In this document: positions 1 to 9,048 of the stretch, one piece after another
Layout: each line of letters begins with the position of its first letter
Position numbering within the stretch: the first letter of the stretch is position 1
DNA from: Nitratireductor sp.
GTDB lineage: Bacteria > Pseudomonadota > Alphaproteobacteria > Rhizobiales > Rhizobiaceae
Assembly (NCBI GenBank): GCA_020637805.1
Contig: JACKJU010000004.1
Span: 62,001-126,000, forward strand
Reading direction: 5' to 3'
DNA length: 64,000 bases
The notes under the pieces: generated by a model
What the model saw: only the letters and a program-made list of their open reading frames with translations
Databases searched by the model: none
What the model was told of the DNA's origin: nothing
Program-made: the position numbers and the translations under genes

Positions 1-28
1 GGCCGCCTATGACGCGATGGTTGGTTGA
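1..28 (+). CDS. gcvH: C-terminal end of glycine cleavage H protein (partial)
   Basis: The first bases read in frame as AAYDAMVG followed by TGA at 26-28. This resembles the usual C-terminus of lipoyl carrier GcvH proteins, and gcvH normally sits directly upstream of gcvP. The gap to the gcvP start is 49 bp. The rest of the gene lies outside the window, so the call rests on eight residues plus context. Confidence 0.6.
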
Positions 29-77
29 GCCCAACGCCTTTCCCTACCGCTTTTGATTTCTGCACGGAGCACCGGCA

Positions 78-2924
78 ATGGTTTTTTCGCCGACCGACTA
101 TGACCCCTATGACTTTGCAAACCGCAGGCATATCGGCCCTTCCCCCCGGGAAATGGACCAGATGCTCGACCTGCTCGGCGTTTCGAGCCTGGACGAACTG
201 ATCGACCAGACCGTTCCGGCCGAAATCCGCCAGGCCGAGCCGCTCGACTGGGGGCCTGCGATGTCGGAACGCGACATGCTGCATTTCATGGAGGGTGTTG
301 CCGAGAAGAACAAGCCCATGGTGTCGCTCATTGGCCAGGGCTATTATGGAACGATGACGCCGCCGGCGATCCAGAGGAACATCCTGGAAAATCCGGCCTG
401 GTACACGGCCTACACGCCCTACCAGCCGGAAATCTCACAGGGCAGGCTTGAAGCCCTGATCAACTACCAGACCATGGTTTCCGATCTGACCGGCCTCGAA
501 ATCGCCAATGCCTCACTGTTGGACGAGGCAACCGCCGCTGCCGAAGCAATGACCATGGCGCAGAGGGTTGCGAAGTCCAAGCAGACTGCATTCTTCATCG
601 ACGAGAACTGCCATCCGCAGAATATCGCCGTGATGAAGACGCGTGCCGAACCGCTTGGCATCGAGATCATCATAGGCGATCCGCAGACCGGTCTCGACCC
701 CGGGAAGGTGTTCGGAGCGATCTTCCAGTATCCGGGCACACATGGCCAGATCCGCGATTTCACCGAACAGATTGCAGCGCTGCATGAAGCAGGCGCGCTG
801 GGCATTGTCATTGCCGATCCGCTGGCGCTGACGCTGTTGCGCTCGCCCGGAGAAATGGACGCCGACATCGCGGTCGGATCCACGCAGCGCTTTGGCGTTC
901 CGCTCGGATATGGCGGCCCGCATGCGGCCTATATCTCGTGCAAGGACGCCTACAAGCGCGCGATGCCGGGTCGCATCATCGGTGCCTCCATCGATGCGCG
1001 CGGCAACCTTGCCTACCGGCTGGCCTTGCAGACCCGCGAACAGCATATCCGCCGAGAGAAGGCCAACTCAAACGTCTGCACGGCGCAGGCTCTTCTGGCG
1101 GTCATGGCCTCCATGTACGCGGTCTTCCATGGTCCCGAGGGCCTGAAGGCCATTGCCCAGGGCGTACACCGCAAGGCTGTTCAGCTTGCCAGCGGGCTGG
1201 AAAGCCTTGGATTCGACGTTTCGCCAGAGGCGTTTTTCGACACGATCACGGTAAAGGTTGGCTCGCTGCAAGGTGTCATCCTGAATGCTGCCGTTGCCAA
1301 TGGCATCAACCTGCGCCGCATCGGCAAGGACCGGATCGGCATCAGCGTCGATGAAAAGACCTACCCGGAGACGATCGAAGCGGTGTGGCGCGCCTTTGGC
1401 GGCAACATGAAGGTCAGCACCGTCGAGGACAGGTTCTATCGCCTGCCGCAATCCAGCCTGCGCACCAGCAAGTACCTGACGCATCCGATCTTTCACATGA
1501 ACCGGGCCGAAGCGGAAATGACGCGCTACATGCGCAGGCTTGCCGACCGCGACCTGGCACTCGACCGCGCGATGATCCCGCTCGGTTCCTGCACGATGAA
1601 GCTGAATGCGACTGCCGAGATGCTGCCCGTGACCTGGCCAGCCTTCTCAGAGGTGCATCCCTATGCGCCCGCTGACCAGGTCGAAGGCTACACGCAACTG
1701 ATCGAAGACCTTTGCCAGAAGCTCTGCACCATCACCGGCTACGACGCCATGTCGATGCAGCCGAACTCCGGCGCTCAAGGCGAATATGCGGGCCTTCTCA
1801 CCATCCGCGCCTACCATGTCGCGAATGGCGAGGCGCATCGCAATGTGTGCCTGATCCCCACCTCGGCCCACGGGACGAACCCGGCCTCGGCACACATGGT
1901 CGGCTGGAAAGTGGTGGCAGTGAAGGCCGACGAGAACGGCAATATCGATCTGGAGGATTTCCGCCAGAAGGCAGAGGCGAATTCGGAAAACCTTGCCGGC
2001 TGCATGATCACCTATCCTTCAACCCATGGGGTTTTCGAGCGCACTGTACGCAAGGTCTGCGAGATCACGCATGAGCATGGCGGGCAGGTATACATCGATG
2101 GCGCAAACATGAATGCCATGGTCGGTGTTTCAAGGCCCGGCGACATTGGTGGGGATGTAAGCCATCTCAACCTGCACAAGACCTTTTCCATCCCGCATGG
2201 CGGCGGCGGTCCCGGCATGGGTCCGATCGGCGTCAAGGCGCATCTGGCCCCGCATCTGCCCGGCGATCCAAACAGCATGCAGACGCCCGGACCGGTATCG
2301 GCAGCACCATTCGGCTCGTCTTCCGTCCTGCCGATTTCCTGGGGCTACTGCCTGCTGATGGGCGGTGAAGGCCTGACCCAGGCGACCAAGGTTGCGATCC
2401 TCAATGCGAACTACATCGCCAAGCGGCTGTCGGGCGCCTACGAGGTACTCTACAAGGGCGAGAACGGGCGCGTTGCACATGAGTGCATCATCGACACCCG
2501 GCCCCTTCTCGAAGAAGCCGGTGTGACGGTGGATGACATTGCCAAGCGCCTGATCGATTGCGGTTTCCACGCACCAACGATGAGCTGGCCGGTCGCCGGC
2601 ACCCTTATGGTCGAACCGACGGAATCCGAACCCAAGGCCGAACTCGACAGGTTCTGCGACGCAATGCTCGCCATTCGCGAAGAAGCCCGAGACATCGCCG
2701 AGGGACGCATGGACCGGGAAAACAACCCGCTCAAGAATGCTCCGCACACGATGGAGGATCTTGTTGGCGAGTGGGAGCGGCCCTACAGCCGCGAACAGGC
2801 ATGCTTTCCGCCGGGCGCCTTCCGCGTCGACAAGTACTGGCCACCCGTCAACCGCGTCGACAACGTCTATGGCGACCGCAATCTGGTCTGCACCTGCCCG
2901 TCGGTCGAGGAATTGGCTGACTGA
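78..2924 (+). CDS. gcvP: Glycine dehydrogenase (decarboxylating), P-protein
   Basis: This is the PLP-dependent P-protein of the glycine cleavage system. It decarboxylates glycine and passes the aminomethyl group to lipoyl-GcvH. At 948 aa it is the fused, full-length homodimeric type. The PLP-lysine motif NLHKTF, followed by a glycine-rich loop, places Lys at about residue 701. The N-terminal half carries the family's RHIGP motif near residue 17. A GGAG ribosome site lies about 8 bases before the ATG. It follows the end of gcvH, so a gcvTHP operon is likely, with gcvT and any glycine riboswitch upstream of the window. No damage is visible. Confidence 0.97.
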   Translation: MVFSPTDYDPYDFANRRHIGPSPREMDQMLDLLGVSSLDELIDQTVPAEIRQAEPLDWGPAMSERDMLHFMEGVAEKNKPMVSLIGQGYYGTMTPPAIQRNILENPAWYTAYTPYQPEISQGRLEALINYQTMVSDLTGLEIANASLLDEATAAAEAMTMAQRVAKSKQTAFFIDENCHPQNIAVMKTRAEPLGIEIIIGDPQTGLDPGKVFGAIFQYPGTHGQIRDFTEQIAALHEAGALGIVIADPLALTLLRSPGEMDADIAVGSTQRFGVPLGYGGPHAAYISCKDAYKRAMPGRIIGASIDARGNLAYRLALQTREQHIRREKANSNVCTAQALLAVMASMYAVFHGPEGLKAIAQGVHRKAVQLASGLESLGFDVSPEAFFDTITVKVGSLQGVILNAAVANGINLRRIGKDRIGISVDEKTYPETIEAVWRAFGGNMKVSTVEDRFYRLPQSSLRTSKYLTHPIFHMNRAEAEMTRYMRRLADRDLALDRAMIPLGSCTMKLNATAEMLPVTWPAFSEVHPYAPADQVEGYTQLIEDLCQKLCTITGYDAMSMQPNSGAQGEYAGLLTIRAYHVANGEAHRNVCLIPTSAHGTNPASAHMVGWKVVAVKADENGNIDLEDFRQKAEANSENLAGCMITYPSTHGVFERTVRKVCEITHEHGGQVYIDGANMNAMVGVSRPGDIGGDVSHLNLHKTFSIPHGGGGPGMGPIGVKAHLAPHLPGDPNSMQTPGPVSAAPFGSSSVLPISWGYCLLMGGEGLTQATKVAILNANYIAKRLSGAYEVLYKGENGRVAHECIIDTRPLLEEAGVTVDDIAKRLIDCGFHAPTMSWPVAGTLMVEPTESEPKAELDRFCDAMLAIREEARDIAEGRMDRENNPLKNAPHTMEDLVGEWERPYSREQACFPPGAFRVDKYWPPVNRVDNVYGDRNLVCTCPSVEELAD

Positions 2925-2941
2925 ACGGCGCGTGATCGCGT

Positions 2942-2981
2942 GAAAAGAAGAAGCCGCGGCCACTGATGAAGCGGTCGCGGC
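2942..2981 (-). terminator. Rho-independent terminator of the minus-strand TPP-enzyme gene
   Basis: Arms GCCGCGGC (2953-2960) and GTCGCGGC (2974-2981) pair with one wobble. Read on the minus strand, the stem is followed by TTCTTCTTTT. A second perfect 8-bp hairpin (2997-3004 with 3011-3018) sits directly at the stop codon of the same gene. The pair lies between the convergent gcvP and TPP-enzyme genes. Confidence 0.6.
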
Positions 2982-3017
2982 AGATTGGCAGCGCAGGAAG
3001 GCCAGGCCTCTGGCCTT

Positions 3018-4688
3018 CTATCCCCTTGCCTTCGCCAGCGCGGCTTCGCGCATCTGCGTCAACGTTTGGCGCGGCGTGATCGCCTCCGCCGAAATTTCGA
3101 GGTCGAGCAGCGCGCCCGTTTTCGACGCGAGCGCCCGTTCGAAGGCAGCAGGAAATTCATCCGTCGCCGAAACACGTTCGGCATGGAAGCCGTACGCCTT
3201 GGCGAGGGCGACGAAATCGGGGTTGACCATGTCGGTGCCCGAAACACGCTCGGGATAATTCCGCTCCTGGTGCGCCCGGATCGTTCCATAGGTGCCGTTG
3301 TTGAGCAGCAGGATTATCGGCTGTGCACCGGCTTGCAGGGCGGTCGCCATTTCCGCGCAGTTCATCTGGAAGTCGCCATCACCAGCGAAGCACACGACAG
3401 TGCGTTCCGGATCGACGATCTTTGCCGCAATCGCTGCCGGAAGTCCGTAGCCCATGGCACCCGCCTGCGGTGCCAGAAGGCGGGCCTTCCTGCCGAATTT
3501 GAAGAACCTGCCGGACCAGATGGCGAAGTTGCCAGCACCATTGGTCAGGATCATGTCGTCCGGCAGCCTGCCGCGCAGATAGGCCGTAACCTTGCCCATG
3601 TCGACCGGCGAAGGAAGGTCAGTCACTTTGAAACCGGCTTCGTAGGCGGCCCTGCCCTCGGCCCGCCAATCGGCCCAGCCGCCCTTTACAGGCTCAAGAT
3701 CGCCAAGGGCTGCGGCAAAGGCATTTGGTCCGGCCTGAATGGCAAGTTCCGGGCGATAGATCTTGCCGATCTCAAGGTCCGATCCGTGAACATGGATCAG
3801 CCTCTGTTTCGGCTGCGGCACGTCAAGCAGCGTATAGCCCCCTGTCGAATTTTCCCCGAAACGGTTGTTGATCGCCAGAATGACATCGGCCTCGCGGATG
3901 AGCTTTTGAACCGACGGCACCATGCCGACACCGGCTTCACCGCAGAAGACCGGCGAATTGTTGTCGAACTGGTCCTGGTAGCGGAAGACCGAAACCACCG
4001 GGATGTCACTCGCCTCGGCAAACCGGCGCATCGGCTCGGTTCCCTCACCCTTCCAGTTGCAGCCGCCGTAGAGAATGAGCGGCCGCGATGCACTTGCAAG
4101 CATTTCGCGCAGCCTGCCCATCGATTCTGGCGACGGGTGAGGCTCGGCAATCATGACGGGACCGGACACTGCCGCAACATCCGTCAGGCTGGTCAGCATG
4201 TCTTCGGGAAGCGCGATGACGACCGGGCCCGGCCTGCCGGAAATGGCAAGTGTCCAGGCACGCGACACGATCTCGGGAATGCGCTCGACCTGGTCGATCT
4301 CGACAGCCCATTTGGCCATGGTTCCGAAAACCGCCTTGTAGTCGATCTCCTGGAAGGCTTCCCGGCCCTTCATGTCCGTGCCCACCTGGCCTACGAACAG
4401 CAACATGGGCGCGCTGTCCTGCATGGCGGTATGCACGCCGATCGATGCGTTTGTGACGCCTGGACCGCGCGTCACGAAACAGACGCCCGGATTGCCCGTA
4501 AGCTTGCCATAGGCTGCAGCCATGAAGGCCGCGCCGCCCTCGTTGCGGCACAGAACATAGTCGAGTTTGCCGCGTGTATCGTGCAAGGCATCGAGTACCG
4601 CAAGATAGCTCTCACCCGGAACACCGAAGCCCTTTCGCGCTCCAAGGGATACGAGGCACTCAACCAGCAACTTTCCGCCGTTACGCAT
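3018..4688 (-). CDS. Thiamine-diphosphate-dependent acetolactate-synthase-like enzyme
   Basis: A 556-aa protein of the AHAS/pyruvate-oxidase/decarboxylase superfamily. The order is an N-terminal pyrimidine-binding domain with the conserved catalytic Glu at residue 50 (CRNEGG), a central domain, and a C-terminal pyrophosphate-binding domain with the GDG...NN motif starting near residue 436. Families of this kind condense or decarboxylate 2-oxo acids. No small regulatory subunit (ilvH) and no branched-chain genes are nearby, so this is probably not the main acetolactate synthase. Substrate is unknown; alternatives are a 2-oxo-acid decarboxylase or a guanidino-oxopentanoate decarboxylase. It is transcribed alone and ends in hairpins facing gcvP. 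Confidence 0.85.
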   Translation of the reverse strand: MRNGGKLLVECLVSLGARKGFGVPGESYLAVLDALHDTRGKLDYVLCRNEGGAAFMAAAYGKLTGNPGVCFVTRGPGVTNASIGVHTAMQDSAPMLLFVGQVGTDMKGREAFQEIDYKAVFGTMAKWAVEIDQVERIPEIVSRAWTLAISGRPGPVVIALPEDMLTSLTDVAAVSGPVMIAEPHPSPESMGRLREMLASASRPLILYGGCNWKGEGTEPMRRFAEASDIPVVSVFRYQDQFDNNSPVFCGEAGVGMVPSVQKLIREADVILAINNRFGENSTGGYTLLDVPQPKQRLIHVHGSDLEIGKIYRPELAIQAGPNAFAAALGDLEPVKGGWADWRAEGRAAYEAGFKVTDLPSPVDMGKVTAYLRGRLPDDMILTNGAGNFAIWSGRFFKFGRKARLLAPQAGAMGYGLPAAIAAKIVDPERTVVCFAGDGDFQMNCAEMATALQAGAQPIILLLNNGTYGTIRAHQERNYPERVSGTDMVNPDFVALAKAYGFHAERVSATDEFPAAFERALASKTGALLDLEISAEAITPRQTLTQMREAALAKARG

Positions 4689-4955
4689 TGTCGATCACTT
4701 TCCTGCAATGGATCAGAAGACCATGCTCCCGCGCGCTAAAGACCGGCAGCGAGTGCATGAAGCGGTTCCCGGAATAACCCCCGGCTCCGCTGAGGAATTG
4801 TTTTTCGTCAAACCGGTGACGTTTATCCCGGCAATCCTGCCTCGGGTCAATGCCTGCGCGGGCCGCATCCGAATATGCGCATGCTGGAACATTCCAGCCG
4901 GCCCGGATGAGCAAGACAGCGGGAGTTGAAGGTTCGAAGCTCTCGGGAATTTGGG

Positions 4956-5030
4956 TGGCTGGGGTGGCTGGATTCGAACCAGCGCATGGCGGTACCAAAA
5001 ACCGCTGCCTTACCACTTGGCTACACCCCA
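4956..5030 (-). tRNA. tRNA-Gln (anticodon TTG)
   Basis: The reverse complement folds as a full cloverleaf. The acceptor arm TGGGGTG pairs with CACCCCA, the T-loop is GGTTCGAATCC, and the anticodon stem GCGGT/ACCGC encloses loop TTTTGGT with anticodon TTG. The 3' CCA is encoded (complement of 4956-4958). Length is 75 nt including CCA. It diverges from tRNA-Pro. Confidence 0.97.
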
Positions 5031-5042
5031 ACAGTGCCAGTG

Positions 5043-5071
5043 CCTATACAAAAACCGTTTGCGTACTGCAA
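5043..5071 (-). promoter_or_regulatory. Predicted sigma-70 promoter of tRNA-Gln
   Basis: On the minus strand, TTGCAG, a 17-bp spacer and TATAGG stand about 12 bp before the tRNA 5' end. This spacing and these boxes fit the housekeeping alphaproteobacterial promoter. Predicted by eye only. Confidence 0.55.
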
Positions 5072-5161
5072 GCACGGCGAAGGGGAATAAGTTACAACGA
5101 ACAGCGTTGACCGGCAGGTGCGGCAAATCGTGAAAAGGGCCAGTCTTTTAAACAAAATCGC

Positions 5162-5190
5162 TTGCGGTGTACTGCCACCGTGGATATAAC
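5162..5190 (+). promoter_or_regulatory. Predicted sigma-70 promoter of tRNA-Pro
   Basis: TTGCGG, a 17-bp spacer and TATAAC lie about 40 bp upstream of tRNA-Pro, with no open gene between. It points away from the tRNA-Gln promoter. Confidence 0.55.
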
Positions 5191-5229
5191 CCCGCCCATT
5201 CGACGGGCCGCTTGGCCCGCCTGTTGTGT

Positions 5230-5306
5230 CGGAGTGTGGCGCAGCCTGGTAGCGCACCTCGTTCGGGACGAGGGGGTCGCAGGTTCGAATCCTGCCACTC
5301 CGACCA
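5230..5306 (+). tRNA. tRNA-Pro (anticodon CGG)
   Basis: A complete 77-nt cloverleaf. The acceptor arm CGGAGTG pairs with CACTCCG, followed by discriminator A and an encoded CCA. The anticodon stem CCTCG/CGAGG encloses loop TTCGGGA, giving anticodon CGG. The T-arm contains GGTTCGAATCC. No integrase or attachment-site duplication is seen next to it. Confidence 0.97.
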
Positions 5307-5343
5307 TTTTGCAAGAAATTCCAGTTCTCATACCCCGGCCTGA

Positions 5344-5895
5344 TCAGTCGAAGAGATCAGGCTGCATGCGTTCGTGCCCGGTTCTGGCATGCTCGATTTC
5401 AAGAAGACGCCGCTTGGTCGGCAGACCCTGACCGCCTGAAAATCCGCCCAGTTTTCCGTTGGCCGCCAGAACGCGGTGGCAAGGAACGATCACGGGCACA
5501 GGATTTCGCCCAAGCGCGGCCCCCACTGCCTGTGACAGGGCTACATCGCCAAGTTCTCTTGCGATATCGCCATAGGTCGTTGTTTGTCCAGGCGCGAGCG
5601 GGCGGATTGTCTCCAGTACCGAGATATCGAATGACGACAGCGCCCCATACGAGACAGGGATTGCGGAAAGGTCCGCGTTGCCGGTTTCGAGCAGTGCGAG
5701 AACTCCATCCCGTGCATCGACTGCCAGCCCCTTTGGCTCCGACTCGACCGCTGACATGCCTCTGAGCAACCTTTCGCGTGTCGCTTCGGGACTGAGTTCC
5801 GGCAGGCTGAAACGGCATATGGATTGCGCTGTCCACATCATGCCGCAAACACCGACAGGTGTGTCGAACATGGAAAACTGAAGCTCGCCGCTCAT
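5344..5895 (-). CDS. ogt: Methylated-DNA--[protein]-cysteine S-methyltransferase
   Basis: A suicide repair protein that removes alkyl groups from O6-alkylguanine in DNA. The 183-aa product has the family signature IVPCHRV with acceptor Cys at residue 139, and an N-terminal ribonuclease-like domain. I chose the ATG at 5895 because GGGAG precedes it; a longer reading to 5994 would run into the rhodanese gene and has no ribosome site. Whether it is the Ogt or Ada-C subtype cannot be settled here. No Ada regulatory domain is attached. Confidence 0.9.
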   Translation of the reverse strand: MSGELQFSMFDTPVGVCGMMWTAQSICRFSLPELSPEATRERLLRGMSAVESEPKGLAVDARDGVLALLETGNADLSAIPVSYGALSSFDISVLETIRPLAPGQTTTYGDIARELGDVALSQAVGAALGRNPVPVIVPCHRVLAANGKLGGFSGGQGLPTKRRLLEIEHARTGHERMQPDLFD

Positions 5896-5990
5896 TTGTC
5901 TCCCTCGAAGCAAAATGCCCGCATCCGGGCAATTCGCACGAATGCAGGCATCGCGATCTTGCAGCAGAAAAATTGCCAGGCCAACTGCGA

Positions 5991-6362
5991 TCACGCAGCT
6001 GGAGGCGTGACCTTCATCTTCTTCGGTGCACCCGACGACATTTCCGTGCCGATGTATTCGAGACCGGCCTGTTTCCAGGCGCCAAAGCCGCCTTCCATGT
6101 GGGCAAGTGGCGAGATGCCTGCCTTCTTCATTTCGTCAGCCATTTTTGCCGAGCGGATACCGGAGCCGCAATGCAGAACAATCCGCTTGCCGTCCTGGGT
6201 CGGCAGGCTGTCAGCCTTGAAGAAGGACATCGGCATCAGCAGCGCGCCCTCAACGTGCTCGATCATGTATTCCGGAGGGGTCCTGACGTCGATCAGCACA
6301 ATTTCGTTGTTGTCGAGGGCTTCCTTGACCTTGACCGGCGACCAGTTTTCGAGATCGGACAT
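5991..6362 (-). CDS. Single-domain rhodanese (sulfurtransferase)
   Basis: A 123-aa protein that is essentially one rhodanese domain. The active-site loop HCGSGIRS places the persulfide-forming Cys at residue 65, and an IDVRTPPE motif near residue 24 is typical of the fold. GGAG lies 6 bases before the chosen ATG at 6362. It may run with ogt downstream. The physiological sulfur acceptor is not evident from context. No signal peptide, so cytoplasmic. Confidence 0.88.
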   Translation of the reverse strand: MSDLENWSPVKVKEALDNNEIVLIDVRTPPEYMIEHVEGALLMPMSFFKADSLPTQDGKRIVLHCGSGIRSAKMADEMKKAGISPLAHMEGGFGAWKQAGLEYIGTEMSSGAPKKMKVTPPAA

Positions 6363-6473
6363 TTGATGCTCCACAATGTTGGTGTCTGTTCAACCACAAG
6401 ATAGGCGCGCGCGCCGCCCCTTTCCACGGGCGCGGCATATTGACCATGCAAACCGTCCGTAAAACGCACTGAC

Positions 6474-8084
6474 CTATGCCCGTTCGTGCGCGATGAAGTC
6501 AGCCGCGCGCTCGGCAATCATGATAGTGGGTGCGTTGGTATTGCCGCCTATCAGCCTGGGCATCACCGAGGCATCGACCACCCTGAGCCCTTCCAAACCC
6601 CGGACCCTCAATTGCGGGTCGACCACCGCCATCGCGTCTGAACCCATCCGGCAGGTGCCCACCGGATGATAGATCGTGTCGGCCCGCTGGCGGATATGCG
6701 CTGCCAGTTCCTCATCCGTCTCGTCTCCTCGCATGTAGAGTTCGCCGCTGGCATATGCCGCAAGCGGTTGCGTCTGCATGATGCGGCGGGTGAGTTTCGC
6801 ACCCTTCACAAGAAGTTCGAGATCGCGTTCGTCTGAAAGGAACTGCGGATCGATTTCCGGGTCGGCCAGCGGATCGCTGCCCGCAAGGCGGACTTCGCCG
6901 CGCGAATGCGGACGCAGGACACAGACGTGGCATGAGTAGCCATATCCCCAGTGCAGCTTCCTTACATGATCGTCCACCATGCCGATCACGAAGTGGAGTT
7001 GAAGGTCGGGCCGGTCGATATCCGTTTCGGACTTGAGGAAGGCGCAGCCTTCCGCAAATGGCGTGGACAGAAGGGAGCGGCCATCGCGGCGCCATTGCAT
7101 GGCTTCGCGGAAGATCTGCCAGCCTGCTGACAGCCCAAGTCCCAGCATGTCCCGGTCTTTCGACCGGTAGATCTGGATGAAGTCGAGATGGTCCTGAAGG
7201 TTCTTGCCGACGCCCGGCAGATCAAGGGCAACCTCGATGCCATGCCGTTTCAGTTCTTCTGCTGCGCCAATGCCTGAAAGCAGGAGCAGTTGCGGGGAAT
7301 TGAATGCTCCCCCGCACAGGATGACCTCGCGCCTCGCCTTCACGGTCTTGCCCTTCCCGCCCTGCCGGTAAGCCACGCCGGTTGCCCTGCCATCCTCGAT
7401 CAGGATACGGGTCGCTCGCGCGCCTGTTTCCACATGCAGATTGCTTCGGTTCATGACCGGATGCAGATAGGCCGCAGCAACCGAGCAACGCTCTCCCCGC
7501 CGCTTGTCGTCGTGGAACTGGGTAACCTGGAACAGGCCTACCCCTTCCTGTTCAGTACCGTTGAAGTCATGGTTGCGGGAAATCTGCAATGCAGAGGCAG
7601 CCTCGATGAAGGCCTGGCTCACGGGGCGCGGGGCGAACTGGTCGGATACATGCAATGGTCCGTCCGCTCCATGCAGGCTGTTAGCGCCACGCACGTTGTT
7701 CTCCGCCTCGCGGAACCACGGCAGCACGTCTTCCCAAGACCAGCCATGTGCGCCGTCCGCAGCCCATTCATCATAGTCCGATGGATGCCCGCGCACGTAC
7801 AGCATGGCATTGATTGCCGACGATCCTCCAAGCGCCTTGCCGCGCGGCTGATAGCCCCGGCGGTTGTTCAAGCCCGGTTGCGGCACCGTCTGGAATGCCC
7901 AGTTCCGGAATTTCGGCCGGCCCGGAATGATCGCTGCGGCCAGTGCAGGAACCCGGTAGAAAATGCTTCTTCCGTCATCTCCTGCTTCCAGGAGACAGAC
8001 GCTGTTCCGTCCATTCTCGCTCAGTCTTGCCGCCATGACCGATCCGGCCGAGCCGCCGCCGACTATCACGTAGTCGAATTCCAT
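6474..8084 (-). CDS. GMC-family FAD-dependent oxidoreductase (choline/alcohol dehydrogenase-like)
   Basis: A 536-aa flavoprotein of the glucose-methanol-choline family. The ADP-binding motif VGGGSAGS starts at about residue 8. The C-terminal motifs YHPVGTCRMG and GGNTNAPT contain the catalytic His region. These enzymes oxidise primary alcohols or choline with FAD. No betaine-aldehyde dehydrogenase or betI is adjacent, so BetA is not supported; substrate is open. The start at 8084 is preferred because a GGAGGAG ribosome site precedes it, whereas an upstream start at 8150 has none. It diverges from the MoxR gene. Confidence 0.9.
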   Translation of the reverse strand: MEFDYVIVGGGSAGSVMAARLSENGRNSVCLLEAGDDGRSIFYRVPALAAAIIPGRPKFRNWAFQTVPQPGLNNRRGYQPRGKALGGSSAINAMLYVRGHPSDYDEWAADGAHGWSWEDVLPWFREAENNVRGANSLHGADGPLHVSDQFAPRPVSQAFIEAASALQISRNHDFNGTEQEGVGLFQVTQFHDDKRRGERCSVAAAYLHPVMNRSNLHVETGARATRILIEDGRATGVAYRQGGKGKTVKARREVILCGGAFNSPQLLLLSGIGAAEELKRHGIEVALDLPGVGKNLQDHLDFIQIYRSKDRDMLGLGLSAGWQIFREAMQWRRDGRSLLSTPFAEGCAFLKSETDIDRPDLQLHFVIGMVDDHVRKLHWGYGYSCHVCVLRPHSRGEVRLAGSDPLADPEIDPQFLSDERDLELLVKGAKLTRRIMQTQPLAAYASGELYMRGDETDEELAAHIRQRADTIYHPVGTCRMGSDAMAVVDPQLRVRGLEGLRVVDASVMPRLIGGNTNAPTIMIAERAADFIAHERA

Positions 8085-8184
8085 CCAGCAACGCTCCTCC
8101 CGGTTGGCCAGCGCATTGAAAGCTGCCTGAGCCGATGCTACCTGTCGCAAAAGACATTCACACGATCAAACCGGAAGTGACAAG

Positions 8185-9027
8185 ATGCGTTTCGAAGGAA
8201 CCAAATCCTATGTGGCAGCAGAGGACCTGACGACTGCGGTCAATGCCGCAATCGCGCTGGAGCGGCCACTGCTGGTGAAGGGTGAACCCGGCACCGGAAA
8301 GACCGAGCTGGCACGCCAGATTTCCGAAAGCCTGGGACTGCGTTTCATCGAGTGGAACATCAAGTCGACCACCAAGGCGCAGCAGGGCCTCTACGAATAT
8401 GATGCAGTTTCCCGTCTGCGCGACTCCCAGCTTGGCGACGAACGCGTCAACGACGTGAAAAACTACATTCGCAAGGGAAAGCTCTGGGAAGCCTTTGAGG
8501 CGGACGAGAAAACGGTCCTGCTGATCGACGAGATCGACAAGGCCGATATCGAGTTTCCGAACGACCTGCTGCAGGAACTCGACAAGATGGAGTTCCACGT
8601 CTACGAGACCGGTGAAACGGTAAGTGCCCGTCAGCGGCCCATCGTGATCATCACCTCCAACAATGAGAAGGAACTGCCTGACGCATTCCTGCGCCGCTGC
8701 TTCTTCCACTACATCGCCTTTCCCGATTCAGATGTCCTGCACGCAATCGTCGATGTGCATTATCCCGGCATCAAGAAGCAACTCGTCGCTGAAGCTCTGA
8801 AACAGTTCTATGAAATCCGCGACACGCCGGGCCTGAAGAAGAAGCCCTCGACCTCCGAGGCACTGGACTGGATACGGCTGCTCGTTTCAGAAGACATCGA
8901 TGCTGCAGACCTGCGCGGTTCTTCGAAGGATGCACTGCCCCGGCTGCATGGTGCCCTTTTGAAAAACGAGCAGGACGTGCACCTGTTCGAACGCCTTGCT
9001 TTTCTCGCCCGCCAGCGCGGCGGCTGA
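8185..9027 (+). CDS. MoxR-family AAA+ ATPase
   Basis: A 280-aa MoxR-type ATPase. Walker A is GEPGTGKT at residues 33-40, Walker B is LLIDEID with Asp115/Glu116, and sensor 1 is the ITSNNEKELPDAFLRRC stretch. MoxR proteins act with VWA-domain partners as chaperones that mature or load metal centres into client enzymes. The usual partner, a CoxE-type VWA protein, is encoded at 14421, about 5.4 kb downstream on the same strand. The client is unknown. Confidence 0.92.
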   Translation: MRFEGTKSYVAAEDLTTAVNAAIALERPLLVKGEPGTGKTELARQISESLGLRFIEWNIKSTTKAQQGLYEYDAVSRLRDSQLGDERVNDVKNYIRKGKLWEAFEADEKTVLLIDEIDKADIEFPNDLLQELDKMEFHVYETGETVSARQRPIVIITSNNEKELPDAFLRRCFFHYIAFPDSDVLHAIVDVHYPGIKKQLVAEALKQFYEIRDTPGLKKKPSTSEALDWIRLLVSEDIDAADLRGSSKDALPRLHGALLKNEQDVHLFERLAFLARQRGG

Positions 9028-9048
9028 TTACGAACCGGGGGAACTGAA

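Noticed and set aside
2985..4739. A 584-codon plus-strand open frame opposite the TPP enzyme
   Set aside because: No recognisable motifs and no ribosome site; the minus-strand gene has clear catalytic motifs.
5230..5306. tRNA-Pro as an integration site
   Set aside because: No integrase, phage gene or duplicated 3' tRNA segment lies nearby.
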